A DNA stretch of 64,000 bases from an uncultured Slackia sp. (GTDB lineage: Bacteria; Actinomycetota; Coriobacteriia; Coriobacteriales; Eggerthellaceae). Both the position numbers and the translations under genes were made by a program. The stretch spans positions 1-64,000 of the forward strand of contig NZ_CAUHPG010000003.1 in NCBI RefSeq assembly GCF_959608125.1, in the 5' to 3' direction. Under the pieces are notes generated by a model. That model was not told the origin of the DNA, made no database searches, and saw nothing but the letters and a program-made list of their open reading frames with translations. This document shows positions 1-8,336 of this stretch, piece by piece (position 1 is the first letter of the stretch; each line of letters starts with the position of its first letter).

Positions 1-33
1 CGGTCTATCTCTTGTTTTCGGTTGCTTGCTTCC

Positions 34-1299
34 TTACCGTACATGAGCATTCGCATAGGGCTTGAAATCCGCCGTTGCTTTCTCGGCGTTTTCGCTTAAA
101 GGTGCGGCGAGGCTGCGATACGGCGCGTGGAATCTCTGTGCGACAAACGGCCTTCCGCATGCATTGCCGATATGGGCATCGACGAGTGCGCTCCAGTGCT
201 CGGCGCTGCAGTCGATGCCCAGGTGCACGTCTTTCGCTCCGTATCCGTCAGCGGGTTTGATCACCCAGCGGTCCTTTTCGTCTTTGAGCCGTGCTGCATC
301 GATGTGGTTGCCGTCGAGGGGCGTGGTGTAGGGGACGTGCTGTGCGACGAAGGCTCGCTCGCCTTCCGTGATGATTTCTTGTGCCCGGGGCGAATGCAAG
401 ACGGAGAAAATGCGCTTGTCGTGCGCGATCGCTCCCGAGAAATCGCCAAGAACGCATGCCAGGCCGGTGCACATCGCCCTGATGAGTGCTTGCGATTCGT
501 CCCAATGCGCAAGAAGGTCGCTTGAAACGCAGCGCCTCCAAACGGCATCGATGCGTCGGCCATTCGGAAGGCGAAGGGCGTCGTCTTTCACCATAAGGCT
601 TCTGACGTCGCAGATTTCGCACGCAATACCTCGATTCTTGAAGTGCTTTCGATATACCTCGAATTCCGCAAGCGTTGCATTTTCCCGATAATCGCAGATG
701 GCGACCAATGGCGCCGAAGATGTGGCGAGGTCGGCCAGGTCGATGAACGTGTCTATCCAGCTCTCGATAAGTTCGTTCGGCTCGAGACGGTGGGTTTGGG
801 AGAGCTGTTCGAATGCGGCGGTCGTGCGCAGCGCGCGGGCGATTTCGCGATCTTCGTTCATGCCCGACGACCCGTCTGCGTTCAGTTCGCAAAATGTGAA
901 ATCCCCCGTTCGCTCGTCGAGAAAAACGTCGTAGCGGGCGAAAGGCAGCGAGGTTCTCTTATCCCATGAGTCGATGATGAGGTTTTCGGCGCGCGGGTCG
1001 AAAGGAAAAAGCGTACGAAACGCAGGGTCGGCGCAGTAGCGCTCGATTATCTTCTTCAAAATGCGGTGCATGGTTTCGCAGGCATACTGCATGCGAAATT
1101 TCTCTGTGGTGCTGAAAAGGCGTGGCACGGCGGAACAGGGCACCGGTTGCCCGTGGCAGATTGCCGTCGAGCGGTCCATGATCGCTTGTACTTCGGCAAG
1201 GCTGCGGCCGCCGTCTTCGGATGAGCGTATGGCCGCTATCCATTCCAAGGTCAGCGCATTCGTTTCGGGCATGCGGTTCATTTGTTCGGGGATGCTCAT
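34..1299 (-). CDS. ATP-grasp ligase, glutathionylspermidine-synthase-like
   Basis: 421 aa. A predicted cytosolic ATP-dependent carboxylate-amine ligase of the glutathionylspermidine-synthase C-terminal (circularly permuted ATP-grasp) type; the substrate is unknown. Seen: 'FCELNADGSSGMNEDREI' near residue 135, typical of this fold, and 'WVIKPADGYGAKDVHLG' near residue 343, the nucleotide-binding strand-loop. There is no N-terminal amidase half as in E. coli Gsp. Its ATG overlaps the TGA of the upstream hydrolase gene by 4 bases, so it is translationally coupled and last of a three-gene operon in this window. The stop comes soon after 'QRFHAPYRS', and family members usually continue with a further conserved C-terminal segment; truncation or a frameshift is possible. 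Fold is fairly sure, reaction is not. Confidence 0.75.
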   Translation of the reverse strand: MSIPEQMNRMPETNALTLEWIAAIRSSEDGGRSLAEVQAIMDRSTAICHGQPVPCSAVPRLFSTTEKFRMQYACETMHRILKKIIERYCADPAFRTLFPFDPRAENLIIDSWDKRTSLPFARYDVFLDERTGDFTFCELNADGSSGMNEDREIARALRTTAAFEQLSQTHRLEPNELIESWIDTFIDLADLATSSAPLVAICDYRENATLAEFEVYRKHFKNRGIACEICDVRSLMVKDDALRLPNGRRIDAVWRRCVSSDLLAHWDESQALIRAMCTGLACVLGDFSGAIAHDKRIFSVLHSPRAQEIITEGERAFVAQHVPYTTPLDGNHIDAARLKDEKDRWVIKPADGYGAKDVHLGIDCSAEHWSALVDAHIGNACGRPFVAQRFHAPYRSLAAPLSENAEKATADFKPYANAHVR

Positions 1300-2147
1300 A
1301 AGGGGTTCTTCCGACGGAAATCGTAGGCGGCGCGGCAGAGGGCTTCGAAAAGCACGCCTCCTTCGACAAGATATTCAGGGTGCCATTGCACACCGAGAAA
1401 AAACGTCTTGTGTGCATCCTCGATTCCCTCGATTACCTTGTAACAGAACGCCGACGCTGTTAGCTCGCTTGCCACACGATTGATGGCTTGATGGTGCATC
1501 GAGTTGACGAAGACGGCTCTGCCGCCTTCGAACCCGTATGGTTCGGTCGTGCCGCCGCTTTGAGCGCGCGACGTGGCCAAGCTTGGATAAGGATGCTGCC
1601 CGTCTTGCGAATGCGCGCGTGTGCTTTCGTGTGGCGCCTTCCGCGACTGGCAAAGCCGTGCGAGCAGGGTGTTCTCGACGATTTCGACTTCGTGGGACGG
1701 CTTTTCGTAGGGCTTGCTCTGTTGGTGAGTGCCTGGTTCTTCGGATATGCAAGCCGCAGGGATGTCTTGAATCAACGTGCCTCCAAGGGCGACATTCATC
1801 ATCTGCATGCCGCGGCATATTCCCAGGATGGGGAAATCGGCGGCATGCGCTTGTTTGACGAGCGCCTTTTCGAATGCATCGCGACGGGGGTGAGCCTCGA
1901 GAAGAGAAGCGCGGGGCGTCTGGCCGTAAAAAGACGGATCGATATCGCCCCCTCCCGAAAGAACCACGCCGTCAACGCCGGCAAGCACGGCGGACACGTA
2001 GGAGCTTGAAGATGAAACGGGCTCGATGAGCAAAGGCATGCCGCCCGCATGCCATATCGCTTCTCCGTATTCACGGTTGACGCTGCAAAGATTCGAAGCG
2101 TCGTCGATGTCAGTGGTGATGCCGATCACGGGGCGGCCGTTTCTCAT
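1296..2147 (-). CDS. Peptidase C26 / gamma-glutamyl-GABA hydrolase-like (class I GATase fold)
   Basis: 283 aa. Predicted hydrolase of gamma-glutamyl amide bonds (PuuD family). Seen: nucleophile elbow 'GICRGMQMMNVALGG' with the catalytic Cys, and the His-Glu part of the triad in 'GVQWHPEYL' near the C-terminus. The start is placed at 2147 because that ATG overlaps the GNAT stop by 4 bases (ATGA); a longer frame reaches 2213 but lies inside the GNAT gene. It overlaps the downstream ATP-grasp gene in the same way. A ligase and a gamma-glutamyl hydrolase in one coupled operon suggest a make-and-break cycle, or trimming, of a glutamyl conjugate (inference). Confidence 0.85.
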   Translation of the reverse strand: MRNGRPVIGITTDIDDASNLCSVNREYGEAIWHAGGMPLLIEPVSSSSSYVSAVLAGVDGVVLSGGGDIDPSFYGQTPRASLLEAHPRRDAFEKALVKQAHAADFPILGICRGMQMMNVALGGTLIQDIPAACISEEPGTHQQSKPYEKPSHEVEIVENTLLARLCQSRKAPHESTRAHSQDGQHPYPSLATSRAQSGGTTEPYGFEGGRAVFVNSMHHQAINRVASELTASAFCYKVIEGIEDAHKTFFLGVQWHPEYLVEGGVLFEALCRAAYDFRRKNPL

Positions 2148-2584
2148 GCGTTCTCGCTTTCCTGTGCTTGCATGCGCATGGGAACGGGGCGGCACGACGC
2201 GAAGTCGGCGCATTCGTCACAGTCGCATACAATCGTGCGATGGATGCTTGACCAGGGAATTTCTTCACAGGCAAGCGAACGATAAAAGGGAACGGCGTAA
2301 CCGCGCGCGACGAAGCGCAGTTCTTTATGGATGGTGCAGGCGGCGTGCATGAGCGTCGTACCGATGCCGCAACCGCGCAATGTTGCGTCGATGACGATGG
2401 GGTTGACGTAGGCGACGCCCTCGATCGTGCGTATGCGGCAAAAGCCTGCAATCGTGCCGTTGCTAAGGCACGCGACGAGCGTTTCGCCGAAGCCGGAAAG
2501 CGTCCCCATGCCCGCTTGCTGCCCGAGCGCGATGATGCGCTCCTCATCGCGGGGAAGGGCGAGACGGATGACAGGTGTTTCCAT
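2144..2584 (-). CDS. GNAT N-acetyltransferase with Cys-rich tail
   Basis: 146 aa. A predicted acetyl-CoA-dependent N-acyltransferase. Acetyl-CoA-binding motif A is 'LRGCGIGTTLMHAA' near residue 70; 'PFYRSLACEE' resembles the usual C-terminal strand-loop. The tail carries 'CDCDECADFASC', four Cys in 12 residues, which could bind a metal. First gene of the coupled operon with the C26 hydrolase and ATP-grasp ligase. The acceptor substrate is unknown; it may acylate the amine joined or released by its partners (inference). The ribosome binding site is weak (GAGAGAAAGCG upstream). Confidence 0.8.
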   Translation of the reverse strand: METPVIRLALPRDEERIIALGQQAGMGTLSGFGETLVACLSNGTIAGFCRIRTIEGVAYVNPIVIDATLRGCGIGTTLMHAACTIHKELRFVARGYAVPFYRSLACEEIPWSSIHRTIVCDCDECADFASCRPVPMRMQAQESENA

Positions 2585-2888
2585 GGTTTGCTTCGCTTTC
2601 TCTCATCGCCGGTAACGCATCGCGTGCTTTACGGATGCGGCTGTGCATGTCTTTGTGCGCTCCGTTTGCGAGATTGCTCACTTCGGTTTATTAGCAAAAA
2701 CTGTGCCGAGCTTTCAGATGGAACGGGTATTCATATTGCATGCAGCTAAACAAGGTCGGCGTCTAGTTTTCTTTGCGTCGATGCGCTTTGTTCGGTCGCG
2801 TTGCCGCGCGATTGCTCGTAGTATTCGAAGAAAACAATCGAACGAAAGCGGGCCGTCGTGCGGCGGGCCCGAGGCATGCGAGGTAGAT
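2585..2888. other. Divergent intergenic region
   Basis: About 300 bases between the minus-strand GNAT operon and the plus-strand MBL-fold gene. It must hold both promoters. A frame open from 2643 runs into the MBL gene, but its N-terminal 82 residues look non-homologous (basic, Cys/Arg-rich) and I treat them as non-coding. I see no strong -35/-10 pair and no RNA gene. Confidence 0.5.
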
Positions 2889-3929
2889 ATGGCTGAATGC
2901 GAACAGGGCGAGGCGCGCCTGCGTATGGGCGAGCGATGGCGGCAGATTCATCGGGACCCGAATGTCTATATGGTGCAGGTTCCCTTCACCAATATCTCGA
3001 CGTCCGAGACGAACGTTTACGTGGTGGAGGACGAAGGCGAGGTGCTCGTGGTCGATACGGGCGCGCCGACCGATGAGGGTGCGGCGGTGCTTGAGTGCGC
3101 GCTCGAGGAGATAGGCGTCGACCCCATGCGAGCTTCGTTCTTCCTAACGCATTTGCATATGGACCATGCAGGTCTTGTCGACCGTTTGGTTCCGCTCCAA
3201 GCGCCTCTTTATGTGAACAAGGTCGACTTCGATTTGATGAACATCTCGAAGGTCCCTCGTTTTTGGGACCGCGTGGAAGCTCGTGTAATGGCCGAAGGCG
3301 TTCCTGCCGATCGCGCACACACGTATTGCCGCATCGGACGCTACGGTACAGGCATCGATAGCTTCAAGGCAGAAGGGCGAAACCTGCATTTCACGAAAGA
3401 CGGAGACGAGATTTCCATCGGTCGTCATGCCCTGCGCGTCGTATCCACGGCGGGCCACACGCCCGGTCATCAGTCGCTGTTCCATGAAGAATCGGGATTG
3501 TTCTTCGGCGGCGACCATGTGCTGTTCGTGATATCGCCGGGGCTCGGCTTCAGGCCCGATTCGCAAGACCCTATGCAGGTGTATCTGGACAATGTTGCCA
3601 AGATGCTCGATATGGATATAAGCCGCCTGCTGGTATCGCATGGCGATTTGCGCGACGGCTGGCGCGAGCGCGTGCAGTGGCTGCTCGACCATCACGGGCG
3701 TCGCCTGCAGCGAGCGGTCGATTACGTCCGCGAGCATCCCGGCGCTACGGGAGCCGAGGCCATTCGCGGCCTGAAATGGAACGTTCCGAAGGAATGGGAC
3801 GATATCTCTGCGGCTCAGAAATGGTGCATTCTGGAAAGCGGCATGATCATCCTGGACCACCAGGTGCGTGCGGGCGCGATCGTGCGCGAATGCGACGACC
3901 AGGGGGTCTATCGCTATTACGCGGCGTAA
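2889..3929 (+). CDS. MBL-fold metallo-hydrolase with C-terminal winged-helix-like domain
   Basis: 346 aa. A predicted zinc hydrolase of the metallo-beta-lactamase fold. 'THLHMDHAG' (H88, H90, D92, H93) is the first metal motif; 'AGHTPGHQS' and 'FGGDHVL' supply later His/Asp ligands. The C-terminal 90 residues look like the small helical/winged domain of LACTB2-type proteins. Start chosen at 2889: GAGG ribosome binding site 6 bases upstream, and homology-like sequence begins there. It stands alone between a divergent operon and a terminator at 3946. The substrate cannot be told from the sequence. Confidence 0.85.
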   Translation: MAECEQGEARLRMGERWRQIHRDPNVYMVQVPFTNISTSETNVYVVEDEGEVLVVDTGAPTDEGAAVLECALEEIGVDPMRASFFLTHLHMDHAGLVDRLVPLQAPLYVNKVDFDLMNISKVPRFWDRVEARVMAEGVPADRAHTYCRIGRYGTGIDSFKAEGRNLHFTKDGDEISIGRHALRVVSTAGHTPGHQSLFHEESGLFFGGDHVLFVISPGLGFRPDSQDPMQVYLDNVAKMLDMDISRLLVSHGDLRDGWRERVQWLLDHHGRRLQRAVDYVREHPGATGAEAIRGLKWNVPKEWDDISAAQKWCILESGMIILDHQVRAGAIVRECDDQGVYRYYAA

Positions 3930-3945
3930 CGGCCGCTTCGAAACG

Positions 3946-3975
3946 GCGAGGGAGCTCCGGCGCCCTCGCTTTTTT
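3946..3975 (+). terminator. Intrinsic terminator after MBL gene
   Basis: 7-bp GC stem (3946-3952 with 3963-3969), 10-base loop, then six T. Confidence 0.8.
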
Positions 3976-4023
3976 CATGCGCCGATGCGTTCGCACCTGG
4001 TTCGGCATCCGGTCGAAGGCAGT

Positions 4024-4060
4024 AAAAAGCCCTGGAAAGCGCGTGCCTTCCAGGGCTTTT
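4024..4060. terminator. Bidirectional terminator
   Basis: A 10-bp stem (4028-4037 with 4048-4057) flanked by AAAA on the left and TTTT on the right, so it can end transcription from both strands. It mainly serves the minus-strand transporter gene. Confidence 0.85.
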
Positions 4061-4122
4061 GACATGCTATGCGACGGCGTGCCGCGTCGTGCGCGCGATA
4101 TGCGCAGCTGCGGAAAGGGCCG

Positions 4123-5538
4123 TTATCCGAACCAGATTTGGAACTTCGGCACGTAGCCCATGATGAAGATGATGATCATCAGCACGGGGATGCAGTACTT
4201 GATCCAGAAGAAGCTCCATGCGGGGAACTTCACGCCGGAGCCCGCATCGGCCTCGGCCTTGAAGTTCTTCCAGCCCCAGCCGTAGCGGCTCGTGCAGAAC
4301 AGCACATACAGCAGGCCGCCCAGCGGCAGGATGTTGTTCGAGACGATGAAGTCCTCGAGGCCCTGGATATCGCCGATGCCGGGGATCTGGAATCCGCTCC
4401 ATACGTTCATGCCCAGGATGCAGGGCAGCGACAGGATGATGATCGCCACGGCGTTGATGGCGACGGCCTTCTTGCGCGAAATGCCCCACTGGTCCATGGC
4501 GAAGGCGATGATGTTCTCGAACACGCCGATGACGGTGGACAGTGCCGCGAAGCTCATGAAGATGAAGAACAAGGTTCCCCACAGCTGACCGAGCCACATC
4601 TGGTTGAATACGCTGGGCAGCGTGACGAACACCAGGTTGGGGCCGGAGTCGGGGCTGACGCCGAACGAGAAGCAGGCGGGGAAGATGATCAGGCCCGCGA
4701 GCAGCGAAATCAGGGTTGACAGGCCCGCGACCGAGACGGCCTCGCCCGTCAGGCGGCGGTCACGGCCGATATAGCTGCCGAAGATGGCCATGCCCGACGC
4801 GCCGATGGACAGCGTGAAGAACGCCTGGCCCATGGCCGCGTACACGGCGTCGCCGAAGGTGCCCATCTGCTCGGCCACGGTATCGCCCGCGAATAGGCGC
4901 GAGAAGTCAGGTAGCAGGTAGAAGGCCAGGCCTTCGCCGGAGTTGGGCAGCAGCAGGCTGTTGACGGCAAGGATGAGGATGGCCACGAACAGGCAGGCCA
5001 TCATGACCTTGGTGATGCGCTCGACGCCGTTCTGCAGGCCCATGCCGCAGATGCCGAAGCCGATCAAGCAGACGAGCAAAAGCCATCCGAACATCTGCAG
5101 CGGGTCGGCCTGAAGAGCCGCGAACACGCTGCCGGTGTTTTCGGGGGCCACGCCGTTAAGCTGGCCGGCGCCCATCTTGAATGCGTAGGCTACCATCCAT
5201 CCGGCAACCGTGGTGTAGAACATCATGAGGATGTAGTTGCCGGCGATGGCGAACCATTTATACAGGTGCCACTTCGTGCCCTTGGGTTCGAGAATGTTGA
5301 AGCTCCGTGCGCAGCTTTTCTGCGACGCGCGGCCGACTGAGAATTCCATGACCAGGATAGGCAGACCCAGGATGGCCAGGAACAGCAGGTACAGAAGAAC
5401 GAATGCGGCGCCGCCGTATTCGCCGGTCACGTACGGGAAGCGCCAGACGTTTCCGAGGCCGATGGCGCAGCCGGCCGAGATGAGGATGAATCCGATGCGC
5501 GATGCGAATTTCTCGCGCGACGGTTGCGGTTCGCTCAT
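4123..5538 (-). CDS. Sodium-dependent transporter, SNF/NSS family
   Basis: 471 aa. A predicted Na+-coupled symporter of the neurotransmitter:sodium symporter family (LeuT/MhsT type), probably taking up an amino acid across the cytoplasmic membrane. Seen: family signature 'LGNVWRFPYVTGEYGG' in TM1, and about 11-12 hydrophobic segments. Start at 5538 (ATG with GAAAGCGAG upstream) is preferred over the GTG at 5559, which would only add 'MRRKRAT'. Monocistronic: own promoter upstream and a terminator at 4024-4060. The amino acid carried cannot be read from the sequence. Confidence 0.92.
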   Translation of the reverse strand: MSEPQPSREKFASRIGFILISAGCAIGLGNVWRFPYVTGEYGGAAFVLLYLLFLAILGLPILVMEFSVGRASQKSCARSFNILEPKGTKWHLYKWFAIAGNYILMMFYTTVAGWMVAYAFKMGAGQLNGVAPENTGSVFAALQADPLQMFGWLLLVCLIGFGICGMGLQNGVERITKVMMACLFVAILILAVNSLLLPNSGEGLAFYLLPDFSRLFAGDTVAEQMGTFGDAVYAAMGQAFFTLSIGASGMAIFGSYIGRDRRLTGEAVSVAGLSTLISLLAGLIIFPACFSFGVSPDSGPNLVFVTLPSVFNQMWLGQLWGTLFFIFMSFAALSTVIGVFENIIAFAMDQWGISRKKAVAINAVAIIILSLPCILGMNVWSGFQIPGIGDIQGLEDFIVSNNILPLGGLLYVLFCTSRYGWGWKNFKAEADAGSGVKFPAWSFFWIKYCIPVLMIIIFIMGYVPKFQIWFG

Positions 5539-5598
5539 GGTAGCTCGCTTTCTTCGCACGCGCCGCGGATGGGCGCGTTTCTTTCACGTAGTCGGCAC

Positions 5599-5604
5599 AT
5601 TATA
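5599..5604 (-). promoter_or_regulatory. -10 element of transporter promoter
   Basis: TATAAT on the minus strand about 60 bases before the SNF start. No good -35 is visible at 17 bp. Confidence 0.45.
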
Positions 5605-5812
5605 GTGGAAAAGCATCGCAGGTCGGCATGGGGAGCGGCGAAGCGGCGGACGGCGCGATGCCTCGTCGGTTCGTGCGGGGCGTTCCCTGGCGAATAATGT
5701 TCCGCTGGCCGGGCCTCGTGTGCGACGACGCTACATCGTGGTAAAGTGTCGGTAAGCGCGGATGAACGCAGGTCCGCATTCCAACCCTGTCTCAAACAAG
5801 GAGGCTTTCGGC

Positions 5813-6085
5813 ATGAACAAAGCCATCATCACCGTGGTCGGTCAGGATACCGTGGGCATCATCGCCCGTGTTTGCACGTATTTGTCCAACAACAACGTCA
5901 ACGTTTTGGATATCTCCCAGACCATCATCGACGGATTCTTCAACATGATGATGATCGTGGACGTCACCGACGTCGCCGAAGATTTCGGCACGATGGTCGG
6001 CGACCTGGAGGCGCTCGGCGAGGAAATCGGCGTGCGCATCCGTTGCCAGAAGGAAGAAATCTTCACGAAGATGCATCGAGTGTAG
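5813..6085 (+). CDS. ACT domain protein, UPF0237 family
   Basis: 90 aa. A stand-alone ACT domain, a small-ligand (often amino-acid) sensor fold. Begins 'MNKAIITVVGQDTVGIIA', typical of UPF0237. The start at 5813 is set by a perfect AAGGAGG (5798-5804) 8 bases upstream; an earlier in-frame ATG at 5762 lacks one. The gene is followed after 111 bases by the UPF0210 gene; these two families commonly occur side by side, so the ACT protein probably regulates or binds its partner. Ligand unknown. Confidence 0.9.
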   Translation: MNKAIITVVGQDTVGIIARVCTYLSNNNVNVLDISQTIIDGFFNMMMIVDVTDVAEDFGTMVGDLEALGEEIGVRIRCQKEEIFTKMHRV

Positions 6086-6196
6086 TAGTTCCGGCGCGTG
6101 CAGGCCGACGGAACCGCTCGTCTGCCTCGTAATGCCTCGGCGACTCGGGCGACTGCGGCTGCTTGGAATTTTCCCATCGAACGAAAGGCATGGTTC

Positions 6197-7561
6197 ATGC
6201 TGAATATCATGGAGGTCCACGAGACCAATCAGATGATCGAGCAGGAAAAGCTCGACGTGCGCACCATCACCATGGGCATCAGCCTGCTCGACTGCGCGTG
6301 CGACGACGTGGACGAGCTGTGCGACAACATATATAAGAAGATCGTTTCGTACGCGAAAGACCTCGTTCCGACAGGCCAGGCGATCGAGCGCGAGTACGGC
6401 ATCCCCATCGTGAACAAGCGTATCTCCGTGACGCCGATTTCGTTGGTGGGTGCCCGTGCGTGCAAGACGACGGATGATTTCGTCAAGGTCATCCATGCGC
6501 TTGACAAGGCCGCGGCCGAGGTGGGCGTTAATTTCTTGGGAGGCTATTCGGCCCTCGTGGGCAAATCCATGACGCCTGCCGAAGAACTGCTCATCCGCTC
6601 GATTCCTCAGGCTCTCGCCGAAACCGAACGCGTCTGCGCCAGCGTGAACGTCGGTTCCACGAAGACGGGCATCAACATGGATGCCGTCAAGCTGATGGGC
6701 GAAGTGGTGCGCGCGACCGCCGAGGCCACGGCCGACAACGACAGTTTGGGCTGTGCGAAGCTCGTGGTGTTTTGCAACGCGCCCGACGACAATCCGTTCA
6801 TGGCGGGTGCTTTCCACGGCGTCACCGAGGGCGACGTCGTGGTCAATGTCGGCGTTTCCGGTCCCGGCGTAGTCAAAAGCGCGCTCGAGGCCGCCCGCGG
6901 CAAAGATTTCGAAGTGCTGTGCGAAACCATCAAGAAGACCGCGTTCAAAATCACACGCGTCGGCCAGCTGGTGGCTCAGGAGGCCAGCCGCAGGCTGGGC
7001 GTGCCGTTCGGCATTATCGACCTTTCGTTGGCGCCGACGCCTGCGGTGGGCGACTCGGTAGGCGAAATCCTCGAGGAAATCGGCCTCGAACAGGTGGGCG
7101 CTCCGGGAACGACGGCCGCGCTCGCCATGCTCAACGACCAGGTGAAGAAGGGCGGCGTCATGGCATCGAGCTATGTCGGCGGCTTGTCGGGCGCGTTCAT
7201 CCCCGTGTCCGAGGATAAGAATATGATCGACGCCGCGGCAAATGGCTGCTTGACTATCGAGAAGCTCGAGGCAATGACTTGCGTCTGCAGCGTCGGCTTG
7301 GACATGATCGCCATTCCCGGCGACACGACGGCTTCTACCATCTCGGGCATCATCGCTGACGAGGCCGCGATCGGCATGGTGAACCAGAAGACCACGGCTG
7401 TACGCGTGATTCCCGTAATCGGTAAGGGCGTCGGCGAGACGGCCGAGTTCGGCGGCCTGTTGGGCTACGCTCCCATCATGCCGGTGAACACGAAGAGCTG
7501 CGAGGCGTTCATCAGCCGCGGCGGGCGTATTCCCGCGCCGATCCATTCGTTCAAGAACTAA
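6197..7561 (+). CDS. UPF0210 (DUF711 / PFL-like) protein
   Basis: 454 aa, the usual length for UPF0210. The family is structurally related to pyruvate formate-lyase/anaerobic ribonucleotide reductase barrels but has no proven reaction. Seen: 'LDVRTITMGISLLDCA' near the N-terminus and a long conserved Gly/Ala-rich core. Start at 6197 (ATG preceded by GAAAGG) matches how family members begin (MLNI.EV.ETN). The open frame from 6098 adds 33 residues without conservation. Paired with the upstream ACT gene; a terminator follows. Cytosolic. Confidence 0.9.
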   Translation: MLNIMEVHETNQMIEQEKLDVRTITMGISLLDCACDDVDELCDNIYKKIVSYAKDLVPTGQAIEREYGIPIVNKRISVTPISLVGARACKTTDDFVKVIHALDKAAAEVGVNFLGGYSALVGKSMTPAEELLIRSIPQALAETERVCASVNVGSTKTGINMDAVKLMGEVVRATAEATADNDSLGCAKLVVFCNAPDDNPFMAGAFHGVTEGDVVVNVGVSGPGVVKSALEAARGKDFEVLCETIKKTAFKITRVGQLVAQEASRRLGVPFGIIDLSLAPTPAVGDSVGEILEEIGLEQVGAPGTTAALAMLNDQVKKGGVMASSYVGGLSGAFIPVSEDKNMIDAAANGCLTIEKLEAMTCVCSVGLDMIAIPGDTTASTISGIIADEAAIGMVNQKTTAVRVIPVIGKGVGETAEFGGLLGYAPIMPVNTKSCEAFISRGGRIPAPIHSFKN

Positions 7562-7593
7562 GCGACGCGACGCATCGGCGCCGCGCGCGATCG

Positions 7594-7630
7594 AAAACGC
7601 CGTCGAGCCTCGTGGTTCGGCGGCGTTTTT
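7594..7630 (+). terminator. Intrinsic terminator after UPF0210 gene
   Basis: Stem 7596-7602 with 7621-7627 (AACGCCG/CGGCGTT), extended internally, followed by a T run. Confidence 0.75.
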
Positions 7631-7638
7631 CATTGGAA

Positions 7639-7644
7639 TATAAT
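7639..7644 (+). promoter_or_regulatory. -10 element for GNAT gene
   Basis: TATAAT about 62 bases before the GNAT start. A 10-bp palindrome (TCGTCGACGA, 7645-7654) overlaps the expected transcription start and could be an operator (inference). Confidence 0.5.
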
Positions 7645-7706
7645 CGTCGACGACGATTGACGATGCGACATCCTCGGATGTTCGGCATCGATTTAGGAGA
7701 GGTGTC

Positions 7707-8297
7707 ATGATGCTTGATCGGAAGGAAACGATGGCGGATTCGAAGCGGGATGAAGGACTGCTCGTAAGTCCCGATTCCAACGATGCTTGCGCGTCGGGGT
7801 ATGCGGTGGCGATACGCGAGTACCGCGGATCGGACATATCCGCCATGCGGGAGATCTGGAACGAAGTCGTGCGCGGCGGCATGGCGTTTCCGCAGATAGA
7901 CGAATTGGCGGACGATGCCGAGGCGGAGGCGTTCTTCGGGTCGCAGACCGTATGCGCCGTCGCTGAAGCGCAGCAGGGCATTCTGGGACTCTATATCCTT
8001 CATCCCAACAATGTGGGCCGATGCGGGCATATCGCCAATTCGAGCTACGCTGTGGCATCGCGGTCGAGGGGCATGCATATCGGCGAGCGTCTCGTGCGCG
8101 ACTCTCTTGTCCGCGCTCGCGACCGCGGCTTTCGAGTGCTGCAGTTCAATGCGGTGGTGGTGAGCAACGCTTCGGCGCTGCATTTGTATGAAAAGATCGG
8201 GTTCACGAAGCTCGGCATCATTCCCGGCGGTTTTTTGAACAGGGATGGCGTGTACGAGGACATAATTCCCCATTACTACGATTTGACCACGTTGTAG
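7707..8297 (+). CDS. GNAT family N-acetyltransferase
   Basis: 196 aa. A predicted acetyl-CoA-dependent N-acetyltransferase. The core starts near residue 35 ('VAIREYRGSDISAM'); motif A is 'SRGMHIGERLVRDSL', and 'NASALHLYEKIGF' is the typical late GNAT segment. The N-terminal ~33 residues are polar and unconserved-looking. Two adjacent ATGs (7707, 7710) follow AGGAGAGG; the second has the better spacing. The SpoU methyltransferase gene follows 39 bases later with its own ribosome binding site, so the two may be co-transcribed. Substrate unknown. Confidence 0.88.
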   Translation: MMLDRKETMADSKRDEGLLVSPDSNDACASGYAVAIREYRGSDISAMREIWNEVVRGGMAFPQIDELADDAEAEAFFGSQTVCAVAEAQQGILGLYILHPNNVGRCGHIANSSYAVASRSRGMHIGERLVRDSLVRARDRGFRVLQFNAVVVSNASALHLYEKIGFTKLGIIPGGFLNRDGVYEDIIPHYYDLTTL

Positions 8298-8336
8298 GGT
8301 TTCGGGAGTCCATTCGCCGGAAGTAAGGAGACCGAT

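Noticed and set aside
2643..2888. 82-residue N-terminal extension of the MBL hydrolase
   Set aside because: No ribosome binding site at 2643, basic/Cys-rich non-homologous sequence, and a good site exists before the ATG at 2889.
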